This document shows positions 41,687-51,302 of a DNA stretch of 64,000 nt, in pieces. The stretch is from Phocaeicola_A sp036804505 (GTDB lineage Bacteria; Bacteroidota; Bacteroidia; Bacteroidales; Bacteroidaceae). The stretch lies in the NCBI GenBank assembly GCA_036804505.1, contig DAIRSI010000004.1, forward strand, positions 62,001-126,000, written 5' to 3'. Position 1 is the stretch's first letter; every line of letters begins with the position of its first letter. The notes under the pieces are model-generated. The model was given only the letters and a program-made list of their open reading frames with translations. It was not told the DNA's origin and ran no database searches. The position numbers and the translations under genes were made by a program.

Positions 41687-44600
41687 ATGAAAGGAAATAT
41701 ATTTATCAAGCGGCCGGTGATGGCAATTTCCATCTCGCTGCTCATACTCATAGTCGGATTGATTTCTCTTTTCACTTTACCAATCGAACAGTATCCGAAT
41801 ATAGCTCCTCCTACTATTATGGTGAGAGCTTCTTATCCGGGTGCCAATGCGGAATCGGTGATGAAGAGTGTCATTATGCCTTTGGAAGAAAGTATCAATG
41901 GAGTGGAAAACATGATTTACATGACTTCTACTGCAACGAATTCCGGTTCGGCTTCCATTACGGTGTATTTTAAGCAAGGTACAGACCCTGATATGGCTGC
42001 TGTCAATGTGCAGAATAGAGTTTCACAGGCTCAGGGATTAATGCCGGCTGAAGTAACAAAAATTGGCGTGACTACCATGAAACGTCAGACAAGTTTTCTT
42101 CAGATTAATTCATTGACTTGTACTAATGGAAAGTATGATGAGCATTTCTTGGCAAATTATCTGGATATAACTGTTGTCCCGCAGATTAAGCGTATTCAGG
42201 GAGTCGGTGATGTAATGGCAATGGGCGATACTTATAGTATGCGTATTTGGCTGAAGCCGGCGTTGATGGCTCAATATGGATTGGTCCCATCAGATATTAC
42301 GGCTGTCCTTGGAGAACAGAATATCGAAGCTCCTACAGGTTCTTTGGGAGAGAATTCGAATAATACTTTCCAGTTTACCATGAAGTATAAGGGAAGACTG
42401 ACTAGTGTAGATGAATTTAAAAATATTGTTGTACGTTCGGATGCAAATGGTAATGTTCTTAAACTAAAGGATATTGCTGATGTGGAGCTTGGATCTTTGT
42501 CATATAGTTTCCATAGTTCAGTGAATGGTTATCCAGGAGTCAATTTTATGGCATTCCAGGTGGCAGGAGCAAATGCTACCCAAGTAAATAAAGATATTTC
42601 CAGTTTGCTGGATAATATAAGTAAGGATTTGCCTAGTGGAACTAAATTTGTGAAATTAATGAGTTCCAATGACTTCTTGTTTGAATCCATTGATAATGTG
42701 GTAGAAACTTTGATTATAGCTATTATTCTTGTCATTCTGGTTGTGTATTTCTTCTTGCAGGATTTCAAGAGTACATTTATCCCTTCTGTGTCTATTATAG
42801 TTTCACTGGTCGGAACGTTTGCTTGTTTGTCGGCCGCCGGCTTCAGCCTCAATATTCTGACAATGTTTGCATTGGTACTTGCCATTGGAACGGTGGTGGA
42901 TGATGCCATTATTGTGGTGGAAGCGGTCCAATCAAAATTTGATATAGGGGTAAAATCTCCTTACCAAGCTACAAAGGCCGCTCTTGGTGATGTAACCATG
43001 GCTGTTATTTCCTGTACCGCTGTGTTTATGGCAGTCTTTATTCCTGTTTCCTTCATGGGAGGTACATCCGGAATATTCTACACACAATTCGGTGTGACTA
43101 TGGCAACAGCAGTCGGTATTTCGTGTATCAGTGCATTAACTCTTTGCCCGGCTCTTTGTGCAATGATGATGCGTCCTTCGGATGGAACAAAAAGTGCGAA
43201 GAGTATAAATGGTCGTGTACGTGCAGCATATAATGCTTCGTTTAATGCGGTGATGAACAAGTATAAGAAGGGCGTCATGTTCTTTATACATCACAGATGG
43301 ATGGTGTGGACTGCCATGGTTGCAGCTGTAGCGTTGTTGGTATTTTTCATGTCAACAACAAAAACAGGACTTGTACCGCAGGAAGATCAGGGCGTATGTA
43401 TGGTTAATGTCAGCACACCTCCGGGAAGCAGTCTTAATGAAACTAACAAGGTGCTTGATGATGTGGAATTAATACTCAAGAAGACACCCGAAGTGCAAGA
43501 TTATATGCGTATTGCAGGTTATAGTTTCATGTCCGGACAGGGCGTTTCTTATGGAACGTGCGTAGTACGTTTGAAGAACTGGAGCGAACGAAAGGGTAAA
43601 GAACATAGTTCAAATGCTGTAATTGGCAGACTGACTGCACAATTTGCAAATATTAAAAAGGCTCAAGTATTTATTTTTCAACCTGGTATGATTCCCGGTT
43701 ATGGAATGGGTAACTCTATTGACTTGAATCTGCAGGATAAGACCGGTGGAGATATGAGTAAGTTCTATATGTCGTCCATGCAATTCTTGGGTGCATTGAA
43801 CCAACGTCCGGAAATTTCTATGGCATATACTTCTTATGCGATGAATTTCCCACAGTATTCCGTTGATGTTGATGCTGCAAAATGTATGCGTGCCGGCATA
43901 TCTCCTTCAGCTGTTTTGAGTTCTTTATCAAGCTATTGCGGAGGATCATATATCAGTAATTTCAATGAGTTCGGAAAAGTATATCGAGTGATGCTTCAAG
44001 CTGATCCGAAATATCGTTTGGATGCCCAGTCGCTAAATAATATGTTTGTAAGGAATGGTGGTGAAATGGCTCCTCTCAGTCAGTTTGTAACATTGAAAAA
44101 AACATTGGGTCCTGAATTGGCTAACCGATTCAATCTGTTCAGCTCCATTTCCTGTAATGTGAATGTGGCCGACGGATATTCATCCGGTGAGGCAATGAAA
44201 GCCATTGAAGAAGTTGCCAAGCAGACATTGCCTGATGGATATAGTTATGATTATGGTGGTATTTCACGTGAAGAGGCTCAAAAGAGCGGTGCTTCCACAG
44301 TGTTTATTTATGGTATATGTGTGGTACTGATCTTTTTGATTCTGTCATGTCTGTATGAGAGCTTCTTAGTACCATTTGCTGTGATATTTTCTGTTCCGTT
44401 TGGTTTGATGGGAAGTTTCTTGTTCGCCAAACTATTCGGACTTGAAAATAATATATACTTGCAAACAGGTGTTATCATGTTGATTGGATTGTTGTCAAAG
44501 ACAGCTATCTTGATTACTGAATATGCTATCGAAAGGCGCCGAAAAGGAATGGGTATTGTAGAGGCTGCTTATTCTGCAGCACAAGTTCGTCTGCGTCCTA

Positions 44601-44884
44601 TTCTGATGACGGTCCTTACGATTATCTTCGGTATGTTACCGTTGATGTTTTCAACCGGAGCAGGAGCGAATGGTAACAGTTCTTTGGGAACAGGTGTTGT
44701 AGGTGGTATGTTGATCGGAACGCTAGCACTGCTTTTTGTGGTTCCTGTAATGTTCATTATCTTTGAATTCCTGCAGGAAAAGATTCGTCCCGCATTGAAA
44801 GAGGAAGCTGATGCACAAGTCGTTTTGGAAAAACAAAGAGACGAGATTGAAATGAAAACATCAAAACCTGAAAATGAAAAGTAA
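41687..44884 (+). CDS. RND efflux inner-membrane transporter (AcrB family)
   Basis: A 1065-residue proton-driven HAE1 multidrug transporter. It has the usual opening (FIKRPVMAISISLLILIVGL), two large periplasmic domains, and the proton-relay aspartates in TM4 (GTVVDDAIIVVEAVQ). The second half repeats the fold, with LIGLLSKTAILITEYA. The length is normal. It lies 12 bp after the adaptor gene and its stop is 1 bp before the outer-membrane gene. Substrates cannot be predicted. Confidence 0.95.
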   Translation: MKGNIFIKRPVMAISISLLILIVGLISLFTLPIEQYPNIAPPTIMVRASYPGANAESVMKSVIMPLEESINGVENMIYMTSTATNSGSASITVYFKQGTDPDMAAVNVQNRVSQAQGLMPAEVTKIGVTTMKRQTSFLQINSLTCTNGKYDEHFLANYLDITVVPQIKRIQGVGDVMAMGDTYSMRIWLKPALMAQYGLVPSDITAVLGEQNIEAPTGSLGENSNNTFQFTMKYKGRLTSVDEFKNIVVRSDANGNVLKLKDIADVELGSLSYSFHSSVNGYPGVNFMAFQVAGANATQVNKDISSLLDNISKDLPSGTKFVKLMSSNDFLFESIDNVVETLIIAIILVILVVYFFLQDFKSTFIPSVSIIVSLVGTFACLSAAGFSLNILTMFALVLAIGTVVDDAIIVVEAVQSKFDIGVKSPYQATKAALGDVTMAVISCTAVFMAVFIPVSFMGGTSGIFYTQFGVTMATAVGISCISALTLCPALCAMMMRPSDGTKSAKSINGRVRAAYNASFNAVMNKYKKGVMFFIHHRWMVWTAMVAAVALLVFFMSTTKTGLVPQEDQGVCMVNVSTPPGSSLNETNKVLDDVELILKKTPEVQDYMRIAGYSFMSGQGVSYGTCVVRLKNWSERKGKEHSSNAVIGRLTAQFANIKKAQVFIFQPGMIPGYGMGNSIDLNLQDKTGGDMSKFYMSSMQFLGALNQRPEISMAYTSYAMNFPQYSVDVDAAKCMRAGISPSAVLSSLSSYCGGSYISNFNEFGKVYRVMLQADPKYRLDAQSLNNMFVRNGGEMAPLSQFVTLKKTLGPELANRFNLFSSISCNVNVADGYSSGEAMKAIEEVAKQTLPDGYSYDYGGISREEAQKSGASTVFIYGICVVLIFLILSCLYESFLVPFAVIFSVPFGLMGSFLFAKLFGLENNIYLQTGVIMLIGLLSKTAILITEYAIERRRKGMGIVEAAYSAAQVRLRPILMTVLTIIFGMLPLMFSTGAGANGNSSLGTGVVGGMLIGTLALLFVVPVMFIIFEFLQEKIRPALKEEADAQVVLEKQRDEIEMKTSKPENEK

Positions 44885-44885
44885 C

Positions 44886-46250
44886 ATGAAAAAAATATTA
44901 TATACAATATCCGTAGCTGCCATGTTGAGCAGCTGCGGTATTTATACCACTTATCATCGTCCTGCTGATTTGACTACTCAAAACCTGACGGGAGATAGAG
45001 TTGTAGAGGTAAGTGCAGATTCATTGCCGGCATGGCAGGAATTCTTTTCCGATCCAGCTTTACGGCAATTGATAGAACAAGGTCTGAAAAACAATACAAA
45101 TTTACAGACGGCGCAACTTAAAGTGACTGAATCACAAGCCTCGTTGACTGCTGCTCGTCTTGCTTTTTTGCCTACTCTTGCCTTGTCACCTAGTGGAACT
45201 TTGAGTAGCTTTGATGGTAAAACACCGAGTAAAATATACAGTCTTCCTGTTGCAGCAAGTTGGCAGTTGGATGTTTTCGGTTCTTTGCGAAACGCGAAGG
45301 AAAGATCAAAAGCAGTATATGAGCAGACGAAAAGTTATAAACAGGCTGTGCAAGCACAATTGATAGCTACCATTGCCAATGATTACTATACTTTGCTGTT
45401 ATTGGATTCACAGCTGAAAATATCCGAACAGACCAAAGAGAATTGGAGACAGCTTGTAGATACTTATCGTGCATTGATGGAAGCCGGCGGAGCCAATGAA
45501 GCTTCTGTGTCACAGGCGCAGGCCACTTATTTGTCTGTTTGTGCTTCGGTAGCTGATTTAAAGAAGAATATTCAGAATCTGGAAGATAATTTCAGTGCAT
45601 TATTGGGTGATACGCCCCACGCAATTAGTCGCAGCGAATGGAATGCAGATCAGCTTGATATTGCTGATTTTACAACGAAAGGAGTACCCTTGCATCTTTT
45701 AGCTCAACGTCCGGACGTCAATCGGGCCGAGCAGACTTTAGCCGCAGCATTTTATGCAACCAATGAAGCTCGTGCCGCGTTTTATCCGTCCATCAATTTA
45801 AGCGGAACAGCAGGATGGACAAATAGTTCGGGTATGGGTATCGTTAATCCCGGTAAGATTCTGCTGAATGCTGTAGCCTCGCTCGCACAACCTATTTTTC
45901 AAGGAGGAAGAATAGCTGCTCAATATAAAATCAGCAAGGCGCAGCAGGAAGAGGCCAAACTTGCCTTTCAGCAAACTTTGCTTAATGCAGGTGTAGAGGT
46001 GAATACAGATTTGAGTCAGATGCAAACGGCACGTGAAAAACGTGCTTATTATAAAAATCAAATCAGTGCTTTAACGACCGCCGTCAACAGTACAAAACTT
46101 TTAATGGAAAATGGAAGTACGACTTATCTGGAGGTCTTGACAGCCAACCAAACTCTGCTGTCGGCTCAGTTGAATGATTTGTCTAATAGTTTTGATGAGT
46201 TACAGAGTTATATATTACTTTACCAAGCCTTAGGAGGTGGATGTAAGTAA
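44886..46250 (+). CDS. TolC-type outer-membrane efflux lipoprotein
   Basis: A 454-residue outer-membrane channel of the OprM/NodT type: lipobox LSSC, then GIYTTYHRP, two repeats of the outer-membrane factor domain, and LAQRPDVNRAEQTLAAA as the family signature. Start at 44886 (MKKILYTI), one base after the pump gene; ATG 44874 would overlap it. It completes the tripartite pump. A terminator follows at 46304-46337. Confidence 0.93.
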   Translation: MKKILYTISVAAMLSSCGIYTTYHRPADLTTQNLTGDRVVEVSADSLPAWQEFFSDPALRQLIEQGLKNNTNLQTAQLKVTESQASLTAARLAFLPTLALSPSGTLSSFDGKTPSKIYSLPVAASWQLDVFGSLRNAKERSKAVYEQTKSYKQAVQAQLIATIANDYYTLLLLDSQLKISEQTKENWRQLVDTYRALMEAGGANEASVSQAQATYLSVCASVADLKKNIQNLEDNFSALLGDTPHAISRSEWNADQLDIADFTTKGVPLHLLAQRPDVNRAEQTLAAAFYATNEARAAFYPSINLSGTAGWTNSSGMGIVNPGKILLNAVASLAQPIFQGGRIAAQYKISKAQQEEAKLAFQQTLLNAGVEVNTDLSQMQTAREKRAYYKNQISALTTAVNSTKLLMENGSTTYLEVLTANQTLLSAQLNDLSNSFDELQSYILLYQALGGGCK

Positions 46251-46303
46251 AAAAAGTTTTTTTCATAACAAACATTTTCCTTTACAGTTAAGAAATATGT
46301 TTT

Positions 46304-46337
46304 TAAGGCCGGTTATACGTGAGTATAGCCGGTTTTT
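46304..46337 (+). terminator. Terminator of the efflux operon
   Basis: Stem around GGCCGGTTATA/TATAGCCGGTT (one G-T pair in the core) with loop CGTGAG and a seven-T run. Confidence 0.8.
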
Positions 46338-46372
46338 TTCGTAAAAAGTTAGGAGGAAACGATACTATTCAT

Positions 46373-46380
46373 TATTTTTG
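46373..46380 (+). promoter_or_regulatory. -7 box of rarA
   Basis: TATTTTTG 23 bp before the ATG at 46403; no canonical -33. Confidence 0.5.
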
Positions 46381-46402
46381 TAAAAAGATAGATAAGAATA
46401 TT

Positions 46403-47677
46403 ATGTCACAACCATTAGCGGAACGATTGCGGCCAAAGACTCTGGATGATTATATCGGACAGAAACATTTGGTTGGAAAGGGGGCAATCCTTAGAAATAT
46501 GATCGAATCAGGACGTATTTCTTCCTTTATCCTTTGGGGACCTCCCGGTGTGGGAAAAACCACATTAGCCCGTATTATTGCCAATCAGCTAGAAACTCCG
46601 TTCTATACGCTGAGTGCTGTTACATCCGGTGTAAAAGATGTACGTGACGTGATTGAAAAAGCTAAAAGCAGCCGTTTTTTTAATCAATCCAGTCCTATAC
46701 TATTTATTGATGAAATTCATCGCTTCAGCAAGTCACAACAGGATTCTCTGTTAGGGGCGGTGGAAAACGGAACGGTTACTTTGATTGGGGCTACTACTGA
46801 AAATCCTTCATTTGAAGTTATCCGGCCTCTTTTGTCAAGATGTCAGGTTTATGTTCTGAATTCATTGGAGAAAGAAGATTTATTGGAACTTCTTCACCGG
46901 GCTATCAATACAGACCCAATCCTTAAGGAAAGAAACATAAAAGTTGAAGAGACAGATGCAATCCTGAGATATTCGGGTGGTGATGCTCGAAAACTTTTAA
47001 ATATAATAGAATTAGTCGTTGAGGCAGAAAGCGAGCACGACGTTGTTGTTACTGATAAAAAGGTTGTTGAGAGACTTCAACAGAATCCCTTGGCCTATGA
47101 TAAAGACGGTGAAATGCATTATGACATCATATCTGCCTTCATAAAATCCATACGTGGAAGTGATCCGGATGGAGCCTTATATTGGCTTGCCCGGATGATT
47201 GAGGGAGGAGAGGACCCGGCATTTATAGCACGTCGCCTTGTGATTTCTGCATCAGAGGATATTGGGTTGGCAAATCCCAATGCAATGCTTTTGGCAAATG
47301 CGTGTTTCGATGCATGCATGAAAATAGGTTGGCCCGAAGGCCGAATACCTTTGGCGGAAGCAACGGTCTATTTAGCTACAAGTCCGAAGAGTAATTCTTC
47401 ATATTTAGGTATTGCAGCTGCATTGGATTTTGTGAAGTCATCCGGAAATTTACCCGTGCCATTGCATTTGCGGAATGCCCCGACTAAATTGATGAAGGAT
47501 TTGGGGTATCATGAAGGCTATAAGTATGCTCATGATTATAAAGGTAATTTTGTAGAACAGCAATTCCTGCCAGATGGGGCTTTAGACCAACGTTTTTGGC
47601 ATCCTCAGGATAACCCACAGGAAGAAAAACTGAAAGAAAGAATGAACTTATATTGGAAAAATAGGTTTGATAAATAA
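46403..47677 (+). CDS. rarA: Replication-associated recombination protein A
   Basis: A 424-residue AAA+ clamp-loader-like ATPase acting at stalled forks. It has PLAERLRPKTLDDYIGQ, Walker A WGPPGVGKTT, Walker B ILFIDEIHRF, sensor GATTENPSFEV, and the C-terminal tetramerisation region with IRGSDPDGALYWLARMIEGGEDPAFIARRL. The ATG at 46403 gives the standard N-terminus; an ATG at 46319 lies in the preceding terminator. It is followed 1 bp later by the dehydrogenase gene. Confidence 0.96.
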   Translation: MSQPLAERLRPKTLDDYIGQKHLVGKGAILRNMIESGRISSFILWGPPGVGKTTLARIIANQLETPFYTLSAVTSGVKDVRDVIEKAKSSRFFNQSSPILFIDEIHRFSKSQQDSLLGAVENGTVTLIGATTENPSFEVIRPLLSRCQVYVLNSLEKEDLLELLHRAINTDPILKERNIKVEETDAILRYSGGDARKLLNIIELVVEAESEHDVVVTDKKVVERLQQNPLAYDKDGEMHYDIISAFIKSIRGSDPDGALYWLARMIEGGEDPAFIARRLVISASEDIGLANPNAMLLANACFDACMKIGWPEGRIPLAEATVYLATSPKSNSSYLGIAAALDFVKSSGNLPVPLHLRNAPTKLMKDLGYHEGYKYAHDYKGNFVEQQFLPDGALDQRFWHPQDNPQEEKLKERMNLYWKNRFDK

Positions 47678-47678
47678 T

Positions 47679-48641
47679 ATGAAAATGAAAATTGTAGTTT
47701 TGGACGGATATGCGGCTAATCCAGCTGACTTATCATGGGATGAAATGAAAGAAATAGGAGATTTGACAGTTTATGAACGCACTTCTTCCGAGGAATTAAT
47801 GAATCGCGTGCAGGATGCCGATGCAATTCTGACTAATAAAGTGGTATTGAATGCAGATACAATTAATGCTCTTCCTGATTTGAAATATATCGGAGTATTG
47901 GCAACAGGTTACAATGTTGTAGATATTCAAGCAGCAAGAAACAGACATATTGTTGTGTCGAATATCCCTGCATATAGTACAATGTCTGTTGCCCAGATGG
48001 TATTTGCTCATTTGCTGAATATCACTCAGCGTGTCGGTTATTATGCCGATCAGAACAAGCAAAAGCGATGGAGTCATAACCCTGATTTCTGTTATTGGGA
48101 TTTCCCCTTAATTGAATTGGCAGGGAAACAGATGGGAATAGTGGGCTTGGGACATACAGGAATGGCTACTGCCGAGATTGCATTGGCCATGGGTCTTCAT
48201 GTAGCTGCCTACACTTCCAAGACTCAGAATTCATTGCCAAAAGGAATAAAGAAGATGACTCTCGATGAGTTGTTTTCAACGTCAGACATCGTCAGTTTAC
48301 ATTGTCCGCTCACTAGTGACACTAAAGAAATAATTAATGCAGAACGATTGAAACAAATGAAGCCCACTGCGATTTTAATCAATACCGGGAGAGGTCCGTT
48401 AGTCAATGAATATGACTTGGCGGAGGCTCTTGATAAAGGTGATATATATGCTGCAGGTTTGGATGTAATGGTTCATGAACCGCCTGAAACTGATAATCCT
48501 CTGCTATCAGCAAGAAATTGTTTCATCACTCCGCATATTGCGTGGGCAACACGGGAAGCACGTGTGAGACTGATGGATATTGCGGTTGATAACTTGAGAC
48601 ATTTTAAAGAAGGTAATCCACAAAATAATGTAGCAGAATGA
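47679..48641 (+). CDS. D-2-hydroxyacid dehydrogenase (glycerate dehydrogenase-like)
   Basis: A 320-residue NAD-dependent oxidoreductase. The Rossmann motif GIVGLGHTGM, the signature LHCPLTSDTKEIINAERL, catalytic R in INTGRGPLVNEYDL, E in HEPPETDNPLL and H in ITPHIAW are all present. The sequence is closest in feel to hydroxypyruvate/glycerate dehydrogenases, but substrate is not certain. It starts 1 bp after rarA and overlaps the next gene by 4 bp (ATGA). An ATG at 47685 is an alternative start. Confidence 0.9.
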   Translation: MKMKIVVLDGYAANPADLSWDEMKEIGDLTVYERTSSEELMNRVQDADAILTNKVVLNADTINALPDLKYIGVLATGYNVVDIQAARNRHIVVSNIPAYSTMSVAQMVFAHLLNITQRVGYYADQNKQKRWSHNPDFCYWDFPLIELAGKQMGIVGLGHTGMATAEIALAMGLHVAAYTSKTQNSLPKGIKKMTLDELFSTSDIVSLHCPLTSDTKEIINAERLKQMKPTAILINTGRGPLVNEYDLAEALDKGDIYAAGLDVMVHEPPETDNPLLSARNCFITPHIAWATREARVRLMDIAVDNLRHFKEGNPQNNVAE

Positions 48642-49279
48642 TACAATTTGAATGGCCGACTTTTGTCAAAGTACTTGAATTTATAGGAACTTTTGCTTTT
48701 GCTATATCAGGAATCCGTTTGGCTTCGGCCAAACGCTTCGATTGGTTTGGTGCATATGTGGTAGGTGTGGCAACTGCTATCGGAGGCGGAACAATTCGTG
48801 ATGTTATGTTAGGAATTACTCCGTTTTGGATGACAGATCCTATTTACCTCATTTGTTCCGGTTTTGCATTGTTATGGGTAATCATGTTTAATAAACAGCT
48901 TATCAGGCAAAACAGTACATTTTTTATATTCGACTCGATAGGTCTGGCTTTGTTCACGGTGGTAGGTGTGAGCAAAACATTGACTTTAGGTTATCCCTTA
49001 TGGGTGGCAGTCATTATGGGATGCATAACAGGTGCCGCAGGAGGTGTGATAAGAGACATATTCATTAATGAAGTTCCTTTGATTTTCAGAAAAGAAATTT
49101 ACGCAATGGCATGTGTAATTGGGGGAATAGTATATGGAATATGTTTAAAGGTAGGAGTTGGAGAAGCTTCTTTACAGTTGTTTAGTGGCGCAAGTGTTTT
49201 CCTGACCCGCTTATTAGCCGTGAAATATCACTTGTGTCTCCCTATTCTCAAAGGTGAAGAACTTCAAGATAAAAAATAA
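48638..49279 (+). CDS. TRIC/UPF0126-family membrane channel
   Basis: A 213-residue protein with about seven hydrophobic segments in two homologous halves, each with a glycine-rich helix kink (ATAIGGGTIRDVMLG and GCITGAAGGVIRDIF). This is the trimeric intracellular cation channel (TRIC, formerly UPF0126/YicG) family, which forms potassium-permeable trimers; its bacterial role is unclear. It starts in the ATGA overlap with the dehydrogenase gene. Confidence 0.9.
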   Translation: MIQFEWPTFVKVLEFIGTFAFAISGIRLASAKRFDWFGAYVVGVATAIGGGTIRDVMLGITPFWMTDPIYLICSGFALLWVIMFNKQLIRQNSTFFIFDSIGLALFTVVGVSKTLTLGYPLWVAVIMGCITGAAGGVIRDIFINEVPLIFRKEIYAMACVIGGIVYGICLKVGVGEASLQLFSGASVFLTRLLAVKYHLCLPILKGEELQDKK

Positions 49280-49324
49280 TTATTCATTTTTTATAAATAA
49301 TAAAGCGATTTTAAAATATTTAAT

Positions 49325-49332
49325 TATTTTTG
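49325..49332 (+). promoter_or_regulatory. -7 box of the carboxyltransferase-like gene
   Basis: TATTTTTG 47 bp before the ATG at 49380; no canonical -33. Confidence 0.5.
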
Positions 49333-49379
49333 CGAATGAAAGATATATAATTCTTTTCTTATATAAAAGACATTGAAAT

Positions 49380-51152
49380 ATGAAAAAAAAGATTCAGTTT
49401 AGTTTAGTTTATCGTGACATGTTCCAATCGTCCGGTAAATACCAGCCAAGGGCAGATCAGTTGGAGCGCATTGCTCCCGTCATTGCCGATATGGGTTGTT
49501 TTGCTCGTGTGGAGACCAATGGAGGTGCTTTCGAACAAGTAAATCTCATGGCTGGCGAAAATCCTAACAAGGCAGTTCGTACTTTTACGAAAACATTTAA
49601 TGAAGCGGGCATTAAAACTCATATGCTCGATCGTGGATTAAATGGCTTGCGAATGTATCCTGTACCGGCAGATGTGCGTAAACTGATGTATAAAGTCAAG
49701 CATGCTCAGGGCACTGATATAACTCGTATATTTTGCGGACTTAATGATGAACGTAATATTATTCCAAGCATTCATTATGCTTTGGAAGGAGGCATGACTC
49801 CACAAGCTACCCTCTGTATAACAAATTCTCCTATTCACACAGTTGAGTACTATAGCAAGAAAGCCGACCTCTTCATCGAAGCCGGTGCTCAGGAAATTTG
49901 TTTGAAGGATATGGCCGGTATCGGACAGCCTGCTATGCTGGGTGAACTGACAAAAAACATCAAGACGAAACATCCCGACATTATCATTCAATACCACGGA
50001 CATTCAGGTCCCGGATTGTCTATGGCTTCTATGCTTGAAGTGGCCAATAATGGAGTAGATATATTGGATACTGCCATCGAACCCTTGTCATGGGGAAAGG
50101 TTCATCCAGATATTATTTCAGTTCAAAGCATGCTCAAGCATGAAGGTTTTGATGTGCCCGAAATCAATATGGATGCCTATATGGCCGCCCGTTCAATGAC
50201 TCAGGAATTCATTGACGAATGGTTGGGCTATTTCATCAACCCCTCCAACAAGCAGATGTCATCTTTGTTGTTGGGCTGTGGTTTGCCCGGAGGTATGATG
50301 GGATCTATGATGGCAGATCTGGGAGGTATACGTCGTTCTATCAATAATATTCTGAAGGAAAAAGGAGAACGTGAATTGACAATGGATGATATGTTGGTAA
50401 AACTCTTTGATGAAGTTGCCTATGTATGGCCACGTGTGGGTTATCCACCTTTGGTTACTCCGTTCTCTCAATATGTGAAGAATATAGCTTTGATGAATTT
50501 GCTTACTTTGGCTCAAGGGAAGCCTCGTTTCACGATGATGGATGATGCCATGTGGGGAATGATTTTAGGTAAGAGTGGGAGAGTGCCCGGCAAGATCGAT
50601 GAAGAACTTATCGCTCGTGCAAAGGAGCAGGGACGCGAATTTACAGATGCAGATCCTCAGAGTTATTATCCTGATGCCCTTGATAGTTTCCGTGAAGAAA
50701 TGAAGAAAAACGGTTGGGACGAAGGACAAGATCAAGAGGAACTCTTTGAGTTGGCCATGCATCCGGAACAGTACCGTGATTACAAGAGTGGTGCTGCCAA
50801 AAAACGTTTTCTTGAAGAACTGCAACACATGAAAGATGAGGCTATGGCCAAGAAGGGTTATAATCCAGAAGAAGTTTCCAAAATCAAGCATGAAAAAGCT
50901 GATCCGATTGTTGCAAATACCAGAGGACAGATTCTTTATGAAATTAGTGTGGACGGACCTTCTATCGAACCTTTTATTGGCAAGAAATACAAACAGGATG
51001 AACAATTCTGTGTCCTTTCTACCACGTGGGGTGAACTTCAGCCAATTATGGTAGGTTTTGATGGCCGTCTTACGGAGATATGTGTCAAACACGGTGGCCT
51101 TGTAAATAAAGGGGATGTGATAGGCTATCTGGAACGTGAAGGAATAAAATAA
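49380..51152 (+). CDS. Oxaloacetate decarboxylase alpha/pyruvate carboxylase B-like protein without biotin site
   Basis: A 590-residue protein of the HMGL-like carboxyltransferase family. The TIM barrel keeps RD near the N-terminus, the metal-site lysine in ICLKDMAGIG, and H-x-H in QYHGHSGPG, but the usual RDAHQS reads RDMFQSS. The conserved carboxylase domain follows. The C-terminal 85 residues look like a biotinyl/lipoyl fold, but the place of the A-M-K-M motif reads VLSTTWGELQ, with no lysine. So it probably acts with a separate biotin protein, on another substrate, or not as a decarboxylase. It stands alone, with its own -7 box and a terminator. Confidence 0.8.
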   Translation: MKKKIQFSLVYRDMFQSSGKYQPRADQLERIAPVIADMGCFARVETNGGAFEQVNLMAGENPNKAVRTFTKTFNEAGIKTHMLDRGLNGLRMYPVPADVRKLMYKVKHAQGTDITRIFCGLNDERNIIPSIHYALEGGMTPQATLCITNSPIHTVEYYSKKADLFIEAGAQEICLKDMAGIGQPAMLGELTKNIKTKHPDIIIQYHGHSGPGLSMASMLEVANNGVDILDTAIEPLSWGKVHPDIISVQSMLKHEGFDVPEINMDAYMAARSMTQEFIDEWLGYFINPSNKQMSSLLLGCGLPGGMMGSMMADLGGIRRSINNILKEKGERELTMDDMLVKLFDEVAYVWPRVGYPPLVTPFSQYVKNIALMNLLTLAQGKPRFTMMDDAMWGMILGKSGRVPGKIDEELIARAKEQGREFTDADPQSYYPDALDSFREEMKKNGWDEGQDQEELFELAMHPEQYRDYKSGAAKKRFLEELQHMKDEAMAKKGYNPEEVSKIKHEKADPIVANTRGQILYEISVDGPSIEPFIGKKYKQDEQFCVLSTTWGELQPIMVGFDGRLTEICVKHGGLVNKGDVIGYLEREGIK

Positions 51153-51168
51153 CGAAAGTTGCGTAAAG

Positions 51169-51198
51169 AAAAAAGGGAGTATCAATACTCCCTTTTTT
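51169..51198 (+). terminator. Bidirectional terminator
   Basis: Stem AAAAAAGGGAGTAT/ATACTCCCTTTTTT with a tight loop, between the carboxyltransferase-like gene and the opposing proS. Confidence 0.8.
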
Positions 51199-51230
51199 GC
51201 TATATGTGGTTTGCCGTTGGGCTTTCCTTT

Positions 51231-51298
51231 GTTAGCTATCGTAATTAACGTAGTTAGCTATGTTAATCAACGTAGTTAGGTGGTACAACTGACCCCCC
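51231..51298. repeat. Three tandem TTAG-type imperfect palindromes
   Basis: Units begin GTTAGCTATCGTAATTAAC (51231-51249), TAGTTAGCTATGTTAATCAA (51251-51270) and AGTTAGGTGGTACAACTGAC (51274-51293), the last running into CCCCC. The third matches 129-152 at 18 of 24 bases. Confidence 0.45.
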
Positions 51299-51302
51299 GC
51301 CA

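Noticed and set aside
46319..46402. Extended N-terminus of RarA
   Set aside because: It begins inside the preceding terminator and upstream of the -7 box; the ATG at 46403 gives the family N-terminus.
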